Shown here: positions 46,363 through 57,032 of the stretch, one piece after another
Position numbering within the stretch: position 1 is the first letter of the stretch
Layout: each line of letters starts with the position of its first letter
DNA from: Mesorhizobium sp. CA8
GTDB taxonomy: Bacteria > Pseudomonadota > Alphaproteobacteria > Rhizobiales > Rhizobiaceae
Assembly: GCF_020164955.1 (NCBI RefSeq)
Contig: NZ_JAIUHG010000005.1
Coordinates: 62,001 to 126,000, forward strand
Direction: 5' to 3'
DNA length: 64,000 nucleotides
The notes under the pieces: model-generated
What the model saw: the letters and a program-made list of their open reading frames with translations, nothing else
The model's database searches: none
What the model was told of the DNA's origin: nothing
Position numbers and translations under genes: made by a program

Positions 46363-47142
46363 ATGGATCTCGGCATTCGCGGCAAAAAGGCCATTGTCTG
46401 CGCTTCGAGCAAAGGGCTTGGAAAAGGCTGCGCAATGGCGCTGGCCGAGGCCGGCGCCGACCTCGTCGTCAACGGCCGCAACGCCGAGCTTCTTGCCAAG
46501 ACTGCCGCCGAGATTCGCGAAAAATTCGGCGTCAAGGTGATCGAAGTCGCCGGCGACGTGTCGAAGCCCGACGTGCAAAAGGCGCTGCTTGCCGCCTGTC
46601 CGGATCCCGACATCCTGGTCAACAACAATGGCGGCCCGCCGCTGCGCGATTTCCGCGAACTGGACCGCGCCAAGATCCTCGAGGGCGTGACCCAGAACAT
46701 GGTCACGCCGATCGAGCTGATCCAGGCGGTGATCGACGGCATGGCCAAGCGCGGCTTCGGTCGCATCGTCAATATCACCTCGCTGTCGGTCTATGTGCCG
46801 ATCCCCGGCCTCGACCTGTCGTCCGGCGCCCGCGCCGGCCTGACGTCCTTCCTCGCCGGGGTGGCGCGCACGGTTGCCGACCGCAACGTCACCATCAACA
46901 GCCTTCTGCCCGGCAAGCTCGACACCGACCGGCTGCGCGGCCCGAATGAGGCCGGCACTCCGGAAGACCCGGCCGCGGCCGCCGCGCGCAAGGCCCGCAT
47001 CAGCGCCGACGTACCGGCAAAACGTCTCGGCACGCCGGAGGAATTCGGCCAGATCTGCGCCTTCCTGTGCTCGGTCCATGCCGGCTATCTCACCGGCCAG
47101 AACATCCCGGTTGACGGCGGCCTCTACGTCAGCGCGTTCTGA
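46363..47142 (+). CDS. SDR-family oxidoreductase lacking the YxxxK pair
   Basis: The 259-residue protein has a Rossmann NAD(P) site (ASSKGLGKGCAMAL), NNNGGPP and a serine in ITSLSV, as classical SDRs do. Where YxxxK should be it reads SSGAR (in GLDLSSGARAGLTSF), so both catalytic Tyr and Lys are replaced. This belongs to a recognisable subgroup with LSxxxRAG at this site, often annotated as 3-oxoacyl reductases. It may bind nucleotide without classic dehydrogenase chemistry. AGGAGA precedes the ATG. It is divergent from the metallophosphoesterase gene. Confidence 0.85.
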   Translation: MDLGIRGKKAIVCASSKGLGKGCAMALAEAGADLVVNGRNAELLAKTAAEIREKFGVKVIEVAGDVSKPDVQKALLAACPDPDILVNNNGGPPLRDFRELDRAKILEGVTQNMVTPIELIQAVIDGMAKRGFGRIVNITSLSVYVPIPGLDLSSGARAGLTSFLAGVARTVADRNVTINSLLPGKLDTDRLRGPNEAGTPEDPAAAAARKARISADVPAKRLGTPEEFGQICAFLCSVHAGYLTGQNIPVDGGLYVSAF

Positions 47143-47302
47143 CCGCCGCCAATCCAAAGGCTTGAGGCTCACAGCCCAACCATCTGGAATTACTTGATTA
47201 TTTTCGCTCCGGCATTGTGAAGGGCGGAGCCCGCTATTTGCCGTCGCGAAAACTCTCCGGCACATGCTAAAAGGCTCCAAATCAGAACAGAGGGAGGGCC
47301 GG

Positions 47303-49627
47303 ATGGACGGCGAGAACAAGAAAACGGCCCGATCGGACCTCGACGAGGCTGCCCTCTTCTTCCACAAGCACCCGACGCCTGGAAAGCTCGAGATCCAGGC
47401 GACGAAGCCGCTCGGCAACCAGCGCGACCTGGCCCTTGCCTATTCGCCGGGCGTGGCCGCGCCGTGCCTCGAGATCCGCGACGATCCCGCCACCGCCGCC
47501 GACTACACTGCCCGTGCCAATCTCGTCGGCGTCGTCTCCAATGGCTCCGCCGTGCTGGGGCTCGGCAATATCGGCCCGCTCGCCTCCAAGCCGGTGATGG
47601 AAGGCAAGGCGGTGCTGTTCAAGAAGTTTGCCGGCATCGACGTCTTCGACATCGAGATCGACGCGCCGGAGATCGAGCGCATGGTCGAGACCGTGGCCGC
47701 GCTCGAGCCGACCTTCGGCGGCATCAATCTGGAGGACATCAAGGCGCCGGAATGTTTCGAGGTCGAGGAGCGGCTGAAGGCCCGCATGGGCATTCCGGTT
47801 TTCCACGACGACCAGCACGGCACCGCGATCATCGTCGCCGCCGCAGTGCTCAACGGGCTGGAACTGGCCGGCAAGACGATTTCAGACATAAAGATCGTCA
47901 CCTCCGGCGCGGGTGCTGCGGCCCTCGCCTGCCTCAACCTTCTGGTCTCGCTCGGCGCCAAGGTGGAAAACATCTGGGTCACCGACCGCTTCGGCGTCGC
48001 CCATAAGGGCCGCGTCGAGGAGATGGATCGCTGGAAAGACCCTTATGTGAAGGACACCGAGGCGCGCACGCTGGCTGACGTCATTGCCGGCGCCGACGTG
48101 TTTCTCGGCCTCTCCGCCGCCGGCGTGCTGAAGCCGGAGCTCTTGCAGCACATGGCGCCGAAACCGCTGATCCTGGCCTTGGCCAACCCCAATCCCGAGA
48201 TCATGCCGGAAGTGGCGCGCGCCGCCCGGCCGGACGCCATGATCTGCACCGGCCGCTCGGATTTTCCCAACCAAGTCAACAACGTGCTGTGCTTTCCTTA
48301 CATCTTCCGGGGCGCGCTGGATTGCGGCGCCGGCGCCATCAACGAGGAGATGAAGATGGCCGCCGTGCGGGCGATCGCCGCCCTTGCCCGCGAGGAGCCT
48401 TCCGATGTCGCGGCGCGCGCCTATTCCGGCGAGACGCCGATGTTCGGCCCCGATTTCCTGATCCCCTCGCCCTTCGATCCGCGCCTGATCCTGCGCATCG
48501 CGCCGGCGGTGGCGAAGGCTGCCTGCGACACCGGCGTCGCGACGCGGCCGATCGCCGACTTTGCAGCCTATATCGACAAGCTCAACCGCTTCGTCTTCCG
48601 CTCCGGCCTGGTGATGAAGCCGGTGTTCTCCTCCGCCAAGGCTTCCAGCGCCAAGCGCGTCATCTATGCGGATGGCGAGGACGAGCGTGTGCTGCGCGCC
48701 GCGCAGGTGGTGCTGGAGGAAGGCATTGCCGAGCCGATCCTGATCGGCCGTCCGCATGTCGTGGAGGTCCGCCTGAAGCGCTACGGCCTGCGCATCCGGC
48801 CCGGCGTCGATTTCGGCCTGATCAACCCGGAAGACGACCCGCGCTATCGCCACTATGTCGACCTCCTGATCGAGCTTGCCGGCCGCCGCGGTATTACGAC
48901 GGAAGCTGCCCGCACCATGGTGCGCACCAACAACACGGTGATCGCCGCCCTTGCGCTGAAGCGCGGCGACGCGGATGCCATGATTTGCGGGCTCGAGGGT
49001 CGCTTCGAGCGGCATCTGCGCAATGTCACGCTGATCATCGGGCCGCGCGCCGGCATCAAGGACCGCGACCTGTCGACATTGTCGATGCTGATCTCCCAGC
49101 GCGGCATTATTTTCCTCACCGACACGCATGTCTCGGTCGATCCCACGGCGGAAGAAATCGCCGAAATGACGGTGCTCGCGGCCGAGGAAATCCAGCGCTT
49201 CGGCATCGAGCCCAAGGCAGCGCTTCTGTCGCATTCGGATTTCGGCTCACGCGATTCACCCGGCGCGCTGAAGATGCGCCAGGCCGCGGCGATCCTGGCT
49301 CGCATCGCCCCGGACCTGCAGTGCGATGGCGAGATGCATGCCGACTCCGCTCTTTCGGAGCATCTGCGCCAACGCGTCTATCCGCATTCGCGGCTGAAGG
49401 GCGAAGCCAATCTGCTGGTTTTCCCGAATCTCGATTCAGCCAACATCACGCTGACGGCGCTGCGCGCCATGATGGACGCGCTGCATGTCGGACCGATCCT
49501 GCTCGGCACCGACAAGCCCGCGCACATACTGACGCCGTCGGTCACCTCGCGCGGCGTCGTCAACATGACGGCACTTGCCGTTGTCGAGGCCGCGCACAAG
49601 GCGCAGGCGCTTGTCGACCTGAATTGA
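47303..49627 (+). CDS. maeB: NADP-dependent malic enzyme with phosphotransacetylase-like domain
   Basis: The 774-residue protein has an N-terminal malic enzyme (about residues 1-430): [31 protein letters not shown] and a Rossmann region [11 protein letters not shown] phosphate acetyltransferase-like domain (about 440-774) with [14 protein letters not shown] and [19 protein letters not shown] follows. This is the MaeB/Dme/Tme arrangement, converting malate to pyruvate and CO2; the C-terminal domain is regulatory and binds acetyl-CoA in related enzymes. NAD or NADP preference is not certain by eye. AGGGAGG precedes the ATG. It is a single-gene unit. Confidence 0.92.
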   Translation: MDGENKKTARSDLDEAALFFHKHPTPGKLEIQATKPLGNQRDLALAYSPGVAAPCLEIRDDPATAADYTARANLVGVVSNGSAVLGLGNIGPLASKPVMEGKAVLFKKFAGIDVFDIEIDAPEIERMVETVAALEPTFGGINLEDIKAPECFEVEERLKARMGIPVFHDDQHGTAIIVAAAVLNGLELAGKTISDIKIVTSGAGAAALACLNLLVSLGAKVENIWVTDRFGVAHKGRVEEMDRWKDPYVKDTEARTLADVIAGADVFLGLSAAGVLKPELLQHMAPKPLILALANPNPEIMPEVARAARPDAMICTGRSDFPNQVNNVLCFPYIFRGALDCGAGAINEEMKMAAVRAIAALAREEPSDVAARAYSGETPMFGPDFLIPSPFDPRLILRIAPAVAKAACDTGVATRPIADFAAYIDKLNRFVFRSGLVMKPVFSSAKASSAKRVIYADGEDERVLRAAQVVLEEGIAEPILIGRPHVVEVRLKRYGLRIRPGVDFGLINPEDDPRYRHYVDLLIELAGRRGITTEAARTMVRTNNTVIAALALKRGDADAMICGLEGRFERHLRNVTLIIGPRAGIKDRDLSTLSMLISQRGIIFLTDTHVSVDPTAEEIAEMTVLAAEEIQRFGIEPKAALLSHSDFGSRDSPGALKMRQAAAILARIAPDLQCDGEMHADSALSEHLRQRVYPHSRLKGEANLLVFPNLDSANITLTALRAMMDALHVGPILLGTDKPAHILTPSVTSRGVVNMTALAVVEAAHKAQALVDLN

Positions 49628-49745
49628 GGCGGCGCGCCAAAGCACAATATGTCGGGTTGCAAACTAGGGAACAGTTAACCACGAACGCGGTAGTTTTCCG
49701 GCCACGGGCAATCGGGATTCCAGGCGGATGAAGGGGTGGACGCTG

Positions 49746-50948
49746 ATGCATCTTGCGACGCCGCTTGCAGCGCTTGCATGTTCAGCTGTCACTCTCACCG
49801 AATCCCAGGCGGCTTCTCGCACATGCCGGCAACTCGAAGCCGAACTCGCCGCGACGCGCGGCGGCGGAGGACCAGGTCTCGTCCGCAAATATGACGACGC
49901 GATCGCCAGGCAGCGCGAGCAGCTTGCCAAAGTACGGGGCCGGGCAAGCGATGCCGGTTGCGGCTTCACGCTGTTTTCGCGCAATGCCAGCCAATGCGCC
50001 GCGATCAACGCCTCGATAGATCGCATGAACGCCAATCTCGACGCATTGCAGGCCAAGCGCGAGCGGCTGGCCGCGGGCGGCACGCGGCGCGACCGCGGCC
50101 GCATCCTCGCGGCGCTCGATGCCAATGGCTGCCGCGGCGACGAAATCGCGCCGCGCCGCGCGCCGCTTCAGGAGGCTTCCCGCGACAATGGCGCCGGCAA
50201 TCTGTTCGAGCAGCTTTTCGGCCGCCAGGATGAGCAACTCGAAACGCCTGATGCTCCTGACGTTCCCGACACGGCGGACGTGCCGTCCGACGATCCCAGC
50301 GAGCGCAACTTCCGCCGCGTCATCAACCAGCCGGACGGCATGGACCTGCCGAGATTGGGCGGCGAGTTCCACACCATGTGCGTGCGCACCTGCGACGGCT
50401 ATTTCTTTCCGATGTCCAACGCTGCCTCCGTCGGCGATCTCGAGCGTGACCAGAAGAATTGCGAATCGAGCTGCCCCGGCACCGAGATGCAGGTCTTCTA
50501 TTCGCGCGGAATGGACGACGATTCGGGTTCGATGACCTCCTCCGTCACCGGGCACCCCTACAGCGAGCTGCCGACCGCCTATCTCTACAAGCAGGCCAAT
50601 TACTCGCGCCCGCCGAGTTGCGGCTGCAACCCACAGGCCGGCAATTTCAGGATCATCGGCGGCAACCCGCCCAATCCCGAACAGTCGCGGCCGGACGGCA
50701 AGGCAGCGCCCTTCGTTCCCATGCCGGCGGTCAAGCCCGATCCGGGTGCCGATCCCGAAACGCTCGCCAATGCCGAAGGTGGGCTCGACCTGGACACGAT
50801 CAAGCGGCTGACCACCAAGGCGCCGGTGTCGCCGGTCTCGGCGTTGCCGCCGGACCAGCGCAAGGTCAGGGTCGTCGGGCCAGCGTTCCTTCCCGACCCA
50901 TCAGCGGCAATAGATCTGAAAGCTCCGGCCCCGAAGTCCGCCCGGTAA
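49746..50948 (+). CDS. DUF2865 secreted cysteine-rich protein
   Basis: The 400-residue protein has a signal peptide (about residues 1-23), a helical segment with [11 protein letters not shown] and [19 protein letters not shown], and then the DUF2865 core. That core reads [41 protein letters not shown] and [14 protein letters not shown]. The paired cysteines suggest disulfides in the periplasm. Function is unknown; the family is mainly found in Hyphomicrobiales. I used ATG 49746 with AAGGGG 9 nt upstream; ATG 49728 in frame is the alternative. Its 3' end overlaps convergent gltX by 83 bp. Confidence 0.82.
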   Translation: MHLATPLAALACSAVTLTESQAASRTCRQLEAELAATRGGGGPGLVRKYDDAIARQREQLAKVRGRASDAGCGFTLFSRNASQCAAINASIDRMNANLDALQAKRERLAAGGTRRDRGRILAALDANGCRGDEIAPRRAPLQEASRDNGAGNLFEQLFGRQDEQLETPDAPDVPDTADVPSDDPSERNFRRVINQPDGMDLPRLGGEFHTMCVRTCDGYFFPMSNAASVGDLERDQKNCESSCPGTEMQVFYSRGMDDDSGSMTSSVTGHPYSELPTAYLYKQANYSRPPSCGCNPQAGNFRIIGGNPPNPEQSRPDGKAAPFVPMPAVKPDPGADPETLANAEGGLDLDTIKRLTTKAPVSPVSALPPDQRKVRVVGPAFLPDPSAAIDLKAPAPKSAR

Positions 50949-52239
50949 GCGCCAGTCTCAGCGGCATGAACAACGGCTTGCCCTTGCGTCCGGTCGCTTC
51001 CCTGATCTTGCCGGTCCAGTCCTTCCAGACCGTGCCGTTCCACGGCTCCTCCGGCAGCAGTTCGAACGCCTGATTGAGGAAGTCGCGGTCCTCACCGGAA
51101 AATTCGGCCGGCTCCTGCGGACCCTCGTTCAAGATGCGCCACCAGGCGACCGCGTCCGACAGCCGGTCGAGATTGCCGCGCACCGCCAACCAGAACGGCT
51201 CGGCCTTGTCGCCGGAAATGCCGAGCACAATCAGCCGGTCGCGCGCTTCCTCGAACGGCATGCGATGCATCAGCGTGCGATTGAGTACGAAGAGCTCGTC
51301 CGGGTCGAATTTGGAAGCGGACTTGGACGTCGCCGCCGGATCGAAATGGCCGGCAAGCTCATTGAGGTCGTGCGCGGCGGTGACATTTTCCGACGTGCCG
51401 ACAAGCACGGCCAGCGACGCGACCGCCATCGGCTCGATGCCGTCCTCGCGCAGGCTTTCGATCGACAGCGCGCCGGTGCGCTTCGATAGCCCCTCGCCCG
51501 ACACGGTGGTGAGCAGGTTGTGATGGCCGAAGACCGGCGGCTCGGCGCCGAGCGCCTTGAAGATGGCGATCTGCACGCCGGTATTGGTGACATGGTCATC
51601 GCCGCGAATGACATGGCTGACGCCCATCTCGATGTCGTCCACCACGGAAGGCAGTGTATAGAGATAGGTGCCGTCCTCGCGCACCAGCACGGGGTCCGAC
51701 AGCGAAGCGAGGTCGACGGTCTCTTCGCCGCGCACCAGATCGTTCCAATGCACTTCGGTGCGCTCCGGCTGCAACGGATCGCTGGTGAAATTGGGCAGCA
51801 GGAAGCGCCAGTGCGGCTTGCGTCCGTCCGACTGGTATTCGGCCACCTGCTCCGGCGTCAGTGTCAGCGCCTCGCGGCCATAGACCGGCGGCAGGCCGCG
51901 CGTGCGGCGTACCTTGCGGCGCAGATCGAGCTCTTCAGGCGTCTCGTAGCAGGCATAGAGCACGCGTGCCCCCTTCAGCCGCTCGACCGCCGCGTCATAG
52001 ATCTCGAAGCGGCGCGACTGATACTCGGTGACATCCGGAAAGATGCCCAGCCAATGCAGGTCGTAAAGAATGGAATCGGCATATTCCTGCTTCGAGCGGG
52101 CAATATCGGTGTCGTCGAAGCGCTGGATGAAACGGCCTTTGTTGTTCATGGCGAAAAGCCAGTTAAACAGCGCGGTGCGCGCATTGCCGATATGGATGCG
52201 GCCGGTCGGCGATGGGGCAAAACGTACGGTAACTGTCAT
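50866..52239 (-). CDS. gltX: glutamyl-tRNA synthetase
   Basis: The 457-residue class I synthetase has [19 protein letters not shown] with the HIGH-type motif at residues 15-18, the KMSKS-type GEGLSKRTG, and an anticodon-binding domain that ends [14 protein letters not shown]. It charges tRNA-Glu; rhizobia often carry two gltX genes, one possibly misacylating tRNA-Gln, and this one cannot be assigned to either class with certainty. No Shine-Dalgarno sequence is visible before ATG 52239. The C-terminal 83 bp overlap the DUF2865 gene on the other strand. Confidence 0.92.
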   Translation of the reverse strand: MTVTVRFAPSPTGRIHIGNARTALFNWLFAMNNKGRFIQRFDDTDIARSKQEYADSILYDLHWLGIFPDVTEYQSRRFEIYDAAVERLKGARVLYACYETPEELDLRRKVRRTRGLPPVYGREALTLTPEQVAEYQSDGRKPHWRFLLPNFTSDPLQPERTEVHWNDLVRGEETVDLASLSDPVLVREDGTYLYTLPSVVDDIEMGVSHVIRGDDHVTNTGVQIAIFKALGAEPPVFGHHNLLTTVSGEGLSKRTGALSIESLREDGIEPMAVASLAVLVGTSENVTAAHDLNELAGHFDPAATSKSASKFDPDELFVLNRTLMHRMPFEEARDRLIVLGISGDKAEPFWLAVRGNLDRLSDAVAWWRILNEGPQEPAEFSGEDRDFLNQAFELLPEEPWNGTVWKDWTGKIREATGRKGKPLFMPLRLALTGRTSGPELSDLLPLMGREGTLARRP

Positions 52240-52403
52240 GAGCGGGGCGTAGCGGATGCTTTTGGTGTTGACAAGGCGCGCCCCGCGCGAACGCAAGAGA
52301 TAGTGCAAGCCAGCTAAAATGAAAAGCCGCTGACCTGACGGGCTTCGCGGCGGCCGGACAAAGCTCGTCAAGCGCCGGCAAACCCGGGCTTCTTATGTCC
52401 CCG

Positions 52404-52412
52404 TTATCCACA
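52404..52412 (+). promoter_or_regulatory. perfect DnaA-box sequence
   Basis: TTATCCACA matches the DnaA 9-mer exactly and lies in the shared upstream region of gltX and nrdJ. A single 9-mer can occur by chance. Confidence 0.35.
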
Positions 52413-52516
52413 TATGTGACACACAAGATGTTGGGGTCACAAAAGCTACAAAAACGAATCCTTGACGGCTCGGAACGAGTCGCTTTTTATGGGCCATGCG
52501 CTCCTGTGGCGGGCGT

Positions 52517-52546
52517 GACCGGAGAGTTTAGAGGCCGGTCTTTTTT
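52517..52546 (+). terminator. orphan intrinsic terminator upstream of nrdJ
   Basis: GACCGG-N12-CCGGTC followed by six T has the form of a plus-strand terminator, but no plus-strand gene precedes it. TTGACG-N17-TTTTAT (52465-52493 approx.) lies about 25 bp before it and could start a very short transcript. Confidence 0.5.
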
Positions 52547-52668
52547 CCCGGATTTTGTGCGTTTTGCCAACTTTTCCGCCCGGTCCCGAGGCCGGCGGAA
52601 GCGTTGGGATCGTTTGGGCTTGGGTGGGCGAAAGGGAGAATTGTCGGCCTGGAAAAAATGATCTGTTA

Positions 52669-52715
52669 ACACTATATTTAGTGTTTGCAGGCAGGCTGGA
52701 CCCTAGATAATGTGA
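52669..52715. promoter_or_regulatory. tandem NrdR operator of nrdJ
   Basis: Box 1 (52669-52684) ACACTATATTTAGTGT fits the NrdR consensus ACACWATATATWGTGT at all but one position. Box 2 (52700-52715) ACCCTAGATAATGTGA matches 12 of 16. Their starts are 31 bp apart, three helical turns, the spacing known for NrdR. A weak promoter TTGTCG-N17-TGTTAA overlaps box 1. Confidence 0.82.
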
Positions 52716-52949
52716 ACCTCCCTCTTCCGAGGGAATCGACAAAGTTTCATTTGAGGGACCCGCGGGGATCGGCCTGCAGCCCGGGCAAACGCCTGGCAAG
52801 GTGTTATGCTGTCTGCACGGCGGCGCCCGCGACGAGGAGAGTGCCGGCGTCGCCTGCGATGCCGGCAAACGGCGGACTGCGCTTTTCGTTGTGCGGGGCA
52901 GAGATTCCCGGAGAAAAGCGCTATATGTAGATACAAAGGGACCGGACCA

Positions 52950-55900
52950 ATGCGCATCGAGCGTCGCTTCACCAAGCCAGAGCAATCAGCCTATGCGGAG
53001 ATCGAATTCCGCAAGGCTTTGTCGGAGATCAAGAATCCCGACGGCTCGGTGGTGTTCCGCCTCGACAACATCGATGTGCCGGCGCAGTTCAGCCAGGTTG
53101 CGGCCGACATCCTGGCCCAGAAATATTTCCGCAAGGCCGGCGTGCCGGCGCGGCTGAAGAAGGTCGAGGAGAACGACGTCCCCTCTTTCCTGTGGCGCTC
53201 GATCGCCGACGAGGCTGAGCTCGCCAAGCTGCCCGAGGCCGAGCGCTACGGTTCGGAAACCGACGCCCGCCAGGTCTTCGATCGCCTCTCCGGCACCTGG
53301 ACCTATTGGGGCTGGAAGGGCGGCTACTTCAAGTCGGAGGAAGACGCGCGCGCCTTCCGCGACGAGCTTGCCTATATGCTCGCCACCCAGCGCGTCGCGC
53401 CGAACTCGCCGCAATGGTTCAACACCGGCCTGCACTGGGCCTATGGCATCGACGGCCCGAGCCAAGGCCATTTCTACGTCGACCCCTTCACCGGCAAGCT
53501 GACCAAGTCGAAGTCGGCTTACGAGCATCCGCAGCCGCATGCCTGCTTCATCCAGAGCGTGCAGGACGACCTCGTCAATGAGGGTGGCATCATGGACCTG
53601 TGGGTGCGTGAGGCGCGCCTGTTCAAATACGGCTCCGGTACCGGCTCGAACTTCTCCATGCTGCGCGGCGAAGGCGAGAAGCTGTCCGGCGGCGGCCGCT
53701 CGTCTGGCCTGATGAGCTTCCTCAAGATCGGCGACCGCGCGGCGGGCGCCATCAAGTCGGGCGGCACGACGCGCCGCGCGGCAAAAATGGTCATCGTCGA
53801 CGCCGACCATCCGGATATCGAGGACTTCATCGACTGGAAGGTCAATGAAGAGCAGAAGGTCGCCTCGCTGGTGACCGGTTCCAAGATCGTCAAGAAGCAT
53901 CTCGAAGCGATCATGAAGGCCTGCGTCAACTGCGAAGGCAATGGCGACGACTGCTTCGACCCGGCTTTGAACACCGCGCTGAGGCGCGAGATCAAGGCGG
54001 CCAAGAAGGACGCCGTACCGGAGAATTACATCTACCGCGTCATCCAGTTCGCCCGCCAGGGCTACACCTCGATGTCGTTCAAGACCTACGACACCGACTG
54101 GGACTCGGATGCCTATCTCACCGTCTCCGGCCAGAACTCCAACAATTCGGTGTCGCTGAAGGACAATTTCCTGCGCGCCGTGGAGGCCGATGGCGACTGG
54201 CAGCTCACCGCCCGCAAGGACGGCAAGGTGCTGAAGACGCTGAAGGCGCGGGATCTGTGGGAAAAGATCGGCTACGCCGCCTGGGCTTCCGCCGATCCGG
54301 GCCTGCATTTCAACACGACGATGAACGACTGGCACACCTGCGCCTCCGCCGGTGCGATCCGGGCCTCCAACCCGTGCTCGGAATACATGTTCCTCGACGA
54401 CACGGCCTGCAACCTGGCCTCGATCAATCTCCTGCCCTACCGCAAGCAAGACGGCACGATCGACATCGCCGCTTACGAGCACACCGTTCGCCTGTGGACC
54501 GTCGTGCTCGAGATCTCGGTGATGATGGCGCAGTTCCCGTCCAAGGAGATCGCCAAGCTCTCTTACGAATACCGTACGCTCGGCCTCGGCTACGCCAATA
54601 TCGGTGGCCTCTTGATGACCTCGGGCATCCCTTACGACTCCGATGAGGGCCGCGCGATCTGTGCAGCGCTCACCGCCATTATGACCGGTGTTGCCTACTC
54701 GACCTCGGCCGAGATGGCCGCAGAGCTCGGCGCCTTCCCGGACTATGACCGCAACGCCCAGAACATGCTGCGCGTCATGCGCAACCACCGCCGCGCCGCT
54801 TACGGAGACAAGGACGGTTACGAGAAGCTCGCCGTCAATCCGGTGCCGCTGGTCGCGTCCGACCTGAAGCAGCAGGCGCTGGCCGAGCACGCCCGCGCCG
54901 CCTGGGACCGCGCCATCGAGCTCGGCGAGGAGCATGGCTACCGCAACGCGCAGGCGACCGTGATCGCGCCGACCGGCACGATCGGCCTCGTCATGGATTG
55001 CGACACCACCGGCATCGAGCCCGACTTCGCGCTGGTGAAGTTCAAAAAGCTCGCCGGCGGCGGCTATTTTAAGATCATCAACCGCGCCGTGCCGGAAGCG
55101 CTCAGGACGCTGGGCTATTCCGAAAGCCAGATCGCCGAGATCGAGGCCTACGCCGTCGGCCATGGCAACCTCAACCAGGCGCCCGGCATCAATCCTTCGA
55201 CGCTGAAGGCCAAGGGCTTCACCGACGAGAAGATCGCGGCACTGAACGCGGCGCTGAAGTCGGCCTTCGACATCAAATTCGTGTTCAACCAGTGGACGCT
55301 CGGCGCCGACTGGGTGAAGGACACGTTCGGCTTCACCGACGAGCAGCTTAGCGACGTCTCCTTCGAGATGCTGCCGGCTCTCGGCTTCTCGAAGAAGGAC
55401 ATCGACGCCGCCAACATCCATGTCTGCGGTGCCATGACGCTCGAAGGCGCGCCGTTCCTCAAGGCCGAGCACCTGCCGGTGTTCGACTGCGCCAGCCCCT
55501 GCGGCAAGATCGGCAAGCGTTCGCTCTCGATCCAAAGCCACATCCTGATGATGGCGGCGGCGCAGCCTTTCATCTCGGGCGCCATCTCCAAGACCATCAA
55601 CATGCCGAACGAGGCGACGGTCGAGGATGCCAAGAACGCCTATATGCTATCCTGGAAGCTGGCGCTGAAGGCGAACGCCCTCTACCGCGACGGCTCGAAA
55701 CTGTCGCAGCCGCTCAACGCCTCGCTGCTCGCCGTTGACGACGAAGATGAAGACGAAGCGGTCGAGCAGCTGATCGCCGCCCCTGCCGCGCAGCGCGCCG
55801 TGCAGGTGACGGAAAAGATCGTCGAGCGCGTCATCGAGCGGCTCTACCGCGACCGCGAAAAACTGCCGAACCGCCGCAAGGGCTACACCCAGAAGGCCGT

Positions 55901-56732
55901 CGTCGGCGGCCACAAGGTGTATCTCAGGACGGGCGAATTCGACGACGGGCGCCTCGGCGAGATCTTCATCGATATGCACAAGGAAGGCGCTGCCTTCCGC
56001 GCGATGATGAACAACTTCGCCATCGCGATCTCGCTCGGCCTGCAATATGGCGTGCCGCTCGATGAATATGTCGAGGCCTTCACCTTCACCAAGTTCGAGC
56101 CGGCCGGCATGGTACAGGGCAACGACGCGATCAAGAACGCGACGTCGATCCTCGACTATGTGTTCCGCGAGCTTGCCGTCTCCTATCTCGGCCGCCACGA
56201 CCTCGCCCATGTCGACCAGTCGGACTTCGACAAGACCGCGCTCGGCCGCGGCATCACCGAAGGCAAGGCGACGCCCTTCTCCAAGGGCCTCTATCGCGGC
56301 GCCTCGCCGGTGAAGCTGGTGTCCGGCATCGGCTCAGAGCCCAAGGGTTTCGGGGGTTCAAGTCCCTCTCCCGCTACCACCCCTGCCCGCGCAGCACCCA
56401 CGGCCTTTGCCGGCTCCAACGTGCTGGCGCTGAAGCCCGCCAGCGACGAAGCGCTTGCCTACAAGCGCGACTATGAGGAGCGCGCCAGGGAACTGGCCGA
56501 GGACATGGTGGAAGAAGAAGCCGAAGCCGCCGGCGGCGCCGAGGCTTTGTTCACCGACGCCGCCGCCAACGAAGCGGCCGAGGCGAAGAAGCTCGCCGCG
56601 ACAAGGCGCCAGCAGTCGCTGCTCCAGGGCTACACCGGCAACGAATGCTCCGAGTGCCACAACTTCACCATGGTGCGAAACGGCACCTGCGAGAAGTGCG
56701 ACACGTGTGGTTCAACGAGCGGGTGCAGCTGA
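52950..56732 (+). CDS. nrdJ: adenosylcobalamin-dependent (class II) ribonucleotide reductase
   Basis: The 1260-residue enzyme matches the long alphaproteobacterial NrdJ. It has the substrate-site cysteine in [12 protein letters not shown], the catalytic [19 protein letters not shown] segment, and [20 protein letters not shown]-terminal tail carries CxxC pairs ([18 protein letters not shown]) that probably pass electrons from thioredoxin. It makes deoxyribonucleotides with B12 in the presence or absence of oxygen. The chosen ATG follows AAAGGGA; 48 open codons upstream lack support. A tandem NrdR operator lies upstream. In the variable linker, the DNA at 56353-56380 looks like the 3' end of a tRNA. 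Confidence 0.95.
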   Translation: MRIERRFTKPEQSAYAEIEFRKALSEIKNPDGSVVFRLDNIDVPAQFSQVAADILAQKYFRKAGVPARLKKVEENDVPSFLWRSIADEAELAKLPEAERYGSETDARQVFDRLSGTWTYWGWKGGYFKSEEDARAFRDELAYMLATQRVAPNSPQWFNTGLHWAYGIDGPSQGHFYVDPFTGKLTKSKSAYEHPQPHACFIQSVQDDLVNEGGIMDLWVREARLFKYGSGTGSNFSMLRGEGEKLSGGGRSSGLMSFLKIGDRAAGAIKSGGTTRRAAKMVIVDADHPDIEDFIDWKVNEEQKVASLVTGSKIVKKHLEAIMKACVNCEGNGDDCFDPALNTALRREIKAAKKDAVPENYIYRVIQFARQGYTSMSFKTYDTDWDSDAYLTVSGQNSNNSVSLKDNFLRAVEADGDWQLTARKDGKVLKTLKARDLWEKIGYAAWASADPGLHFNTTMNDWHTCASAGAIRASNPCSEYMFLDDTACNLASINLLPYRKQDGTIDIAAYEHTVRLWTVVLEISVMMAQFPSKEIAKLSYEYRTLGLGYANIGGLLMTSGIPYDSDEGRAICAALTAIMTGVAYSTSAEMAAELGAFPDYDRNAQNMLRVMRNHRRAAYGDKDGYEKLAVNPVPLVASDLKQQALAEHARAAWDRAIELGEEHGYRNAQATVIAPTGTIGLVMDCDTTGIEPDFALVKFKKLAGGGYFKIINRAVPEALRTLGYSESQIAEIEAYAVGHGNLNQAPGINPSTLKAKGFTDEKIAALNAALKSAFDIKFVFNQWTLGADWVKDTFGFTDEQLSDVSFEMLPALGFSKKDIDAANIHVCGAMTLEGAPFLKAEHLPVFDCASPCGKIGKRSLSIQSHILMMAAAQPFISGAISKTINMPNEATVEDAKNAYMLSWKLALKANALYRDGSKLSQPLNASLLAVDDEDEDEAVEQLIAAPAAQRAVQVTEKIVERVIERLYRDREKLPNRRKGYTQKAVVGGHKVYLRTGEFDDGRLGEIFIDMHKEGAAFRAMMNNFAIAISLGLQYGVPLDEYVEAFTFTKFEPAGMVQGNDAIKNATSILDYVFRELAVSYLGRHDLAHVDQSDFDKTALGRGITEGKATPFSKGLYRGASPVKLVSGIGSEPKGFGGSSPSPATTPARAAPTAFAGSNVLALKPASDEALAYKRDYEERARELAEDMVEEEAEAAGGAEALFTDAAANEAAEAKKLAATRRQQSLLQGYTGNECSECHNFTMVRNGTCEKCDTCGSTSGCS

Positions 56733-56815
56733 TCGGCCCCAATGAATACTCCGCTTAGCTCGGATCCCTACCACCTCACGCCCTCGGACGTCTTTGCTCC
56801 GAAGGGCGCAGTGCG

Positions 56816-56965
56816 ATGACTATGACAAGGCCCGAGCTAGCGAAGTTAGTAGGAACTTCCCCACTCGACATATCCCGTATTGAGCGCGGAGAAAAATCGC
56901 CGCCAGCCCACTATGTGCTCTTGGTCATGGACATACTTGAGCTCGACAAACCGAAGTCGAATTAG
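56816..56965 (+). CDS. truncated XRE-family helix-turn-helix protein
   Basis: A 49-residue frame reads TRPELAKLVGTSPLDISRIERGE, the second to fourth helices of a Cro/C1-type domain, but the first helix is missing and no upstream in-frame start restores it. Its length is about half that of a normal domain plus tail. It lies 67 bp before an ImmA/IrrE-type protease gene, the usual partner of XRE repressors, so it is probably a remnant of such a repressor. The codons are more AT-rich than in nrdJ. Confidence 0.55.
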   Translation: MTMTRPELAKLVGTSPLDISRIERGEKSPPAHYVLLVMDILELDKPKSN

Positions 56966-57032
56966 CGCTCGCAGAGAAGGATCCGACCTACAAAATTACC
57001 CGTGTTTCCCAGCCGCGATACGGTGCTTAACA

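Larger units (their letters stand above)
52240..52949. other. 710 bp regulatory region between gltX and nrdJ
   Basis: This long gene-free region has the gltX upstream part, a perfect DnaA-box sequence (52404), an inverted repeat TGTGAC-N15-GTCACA (52415-52441), a terminator-like hairpin (52517) and two NrdR boxes (52669-52715). A GC-rich, structured nrdJ leader follows, with stem-loops such as CCCTC-TTCC-GAGGG and GCCGGC-N12-GCCGGC. I found no B12-riboswitch core. Short open frames here lack ribosome sites. Confidence 0.6.

Noticed and set aside
52685..52949. Cobalamin riboswitch in the nrdJ leader
   Set aside because: The leader is structured and nrdJ uses B12, but I found no GCCACTG-type core and no B12 box in the right order.
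52986..55541. 851-codon minus-strand open frame opposite nrdJ
   Set aside because: It mirrors the codon bias of nrdJ, lacks a start signal and resembles no protein family.
56353..56380. Complete tRNA gene
   Set aside because: Only a T arm and acceptor-like 3' end are present; no anticodon arm, D arm or matching 5' acceptor strand precedes it.
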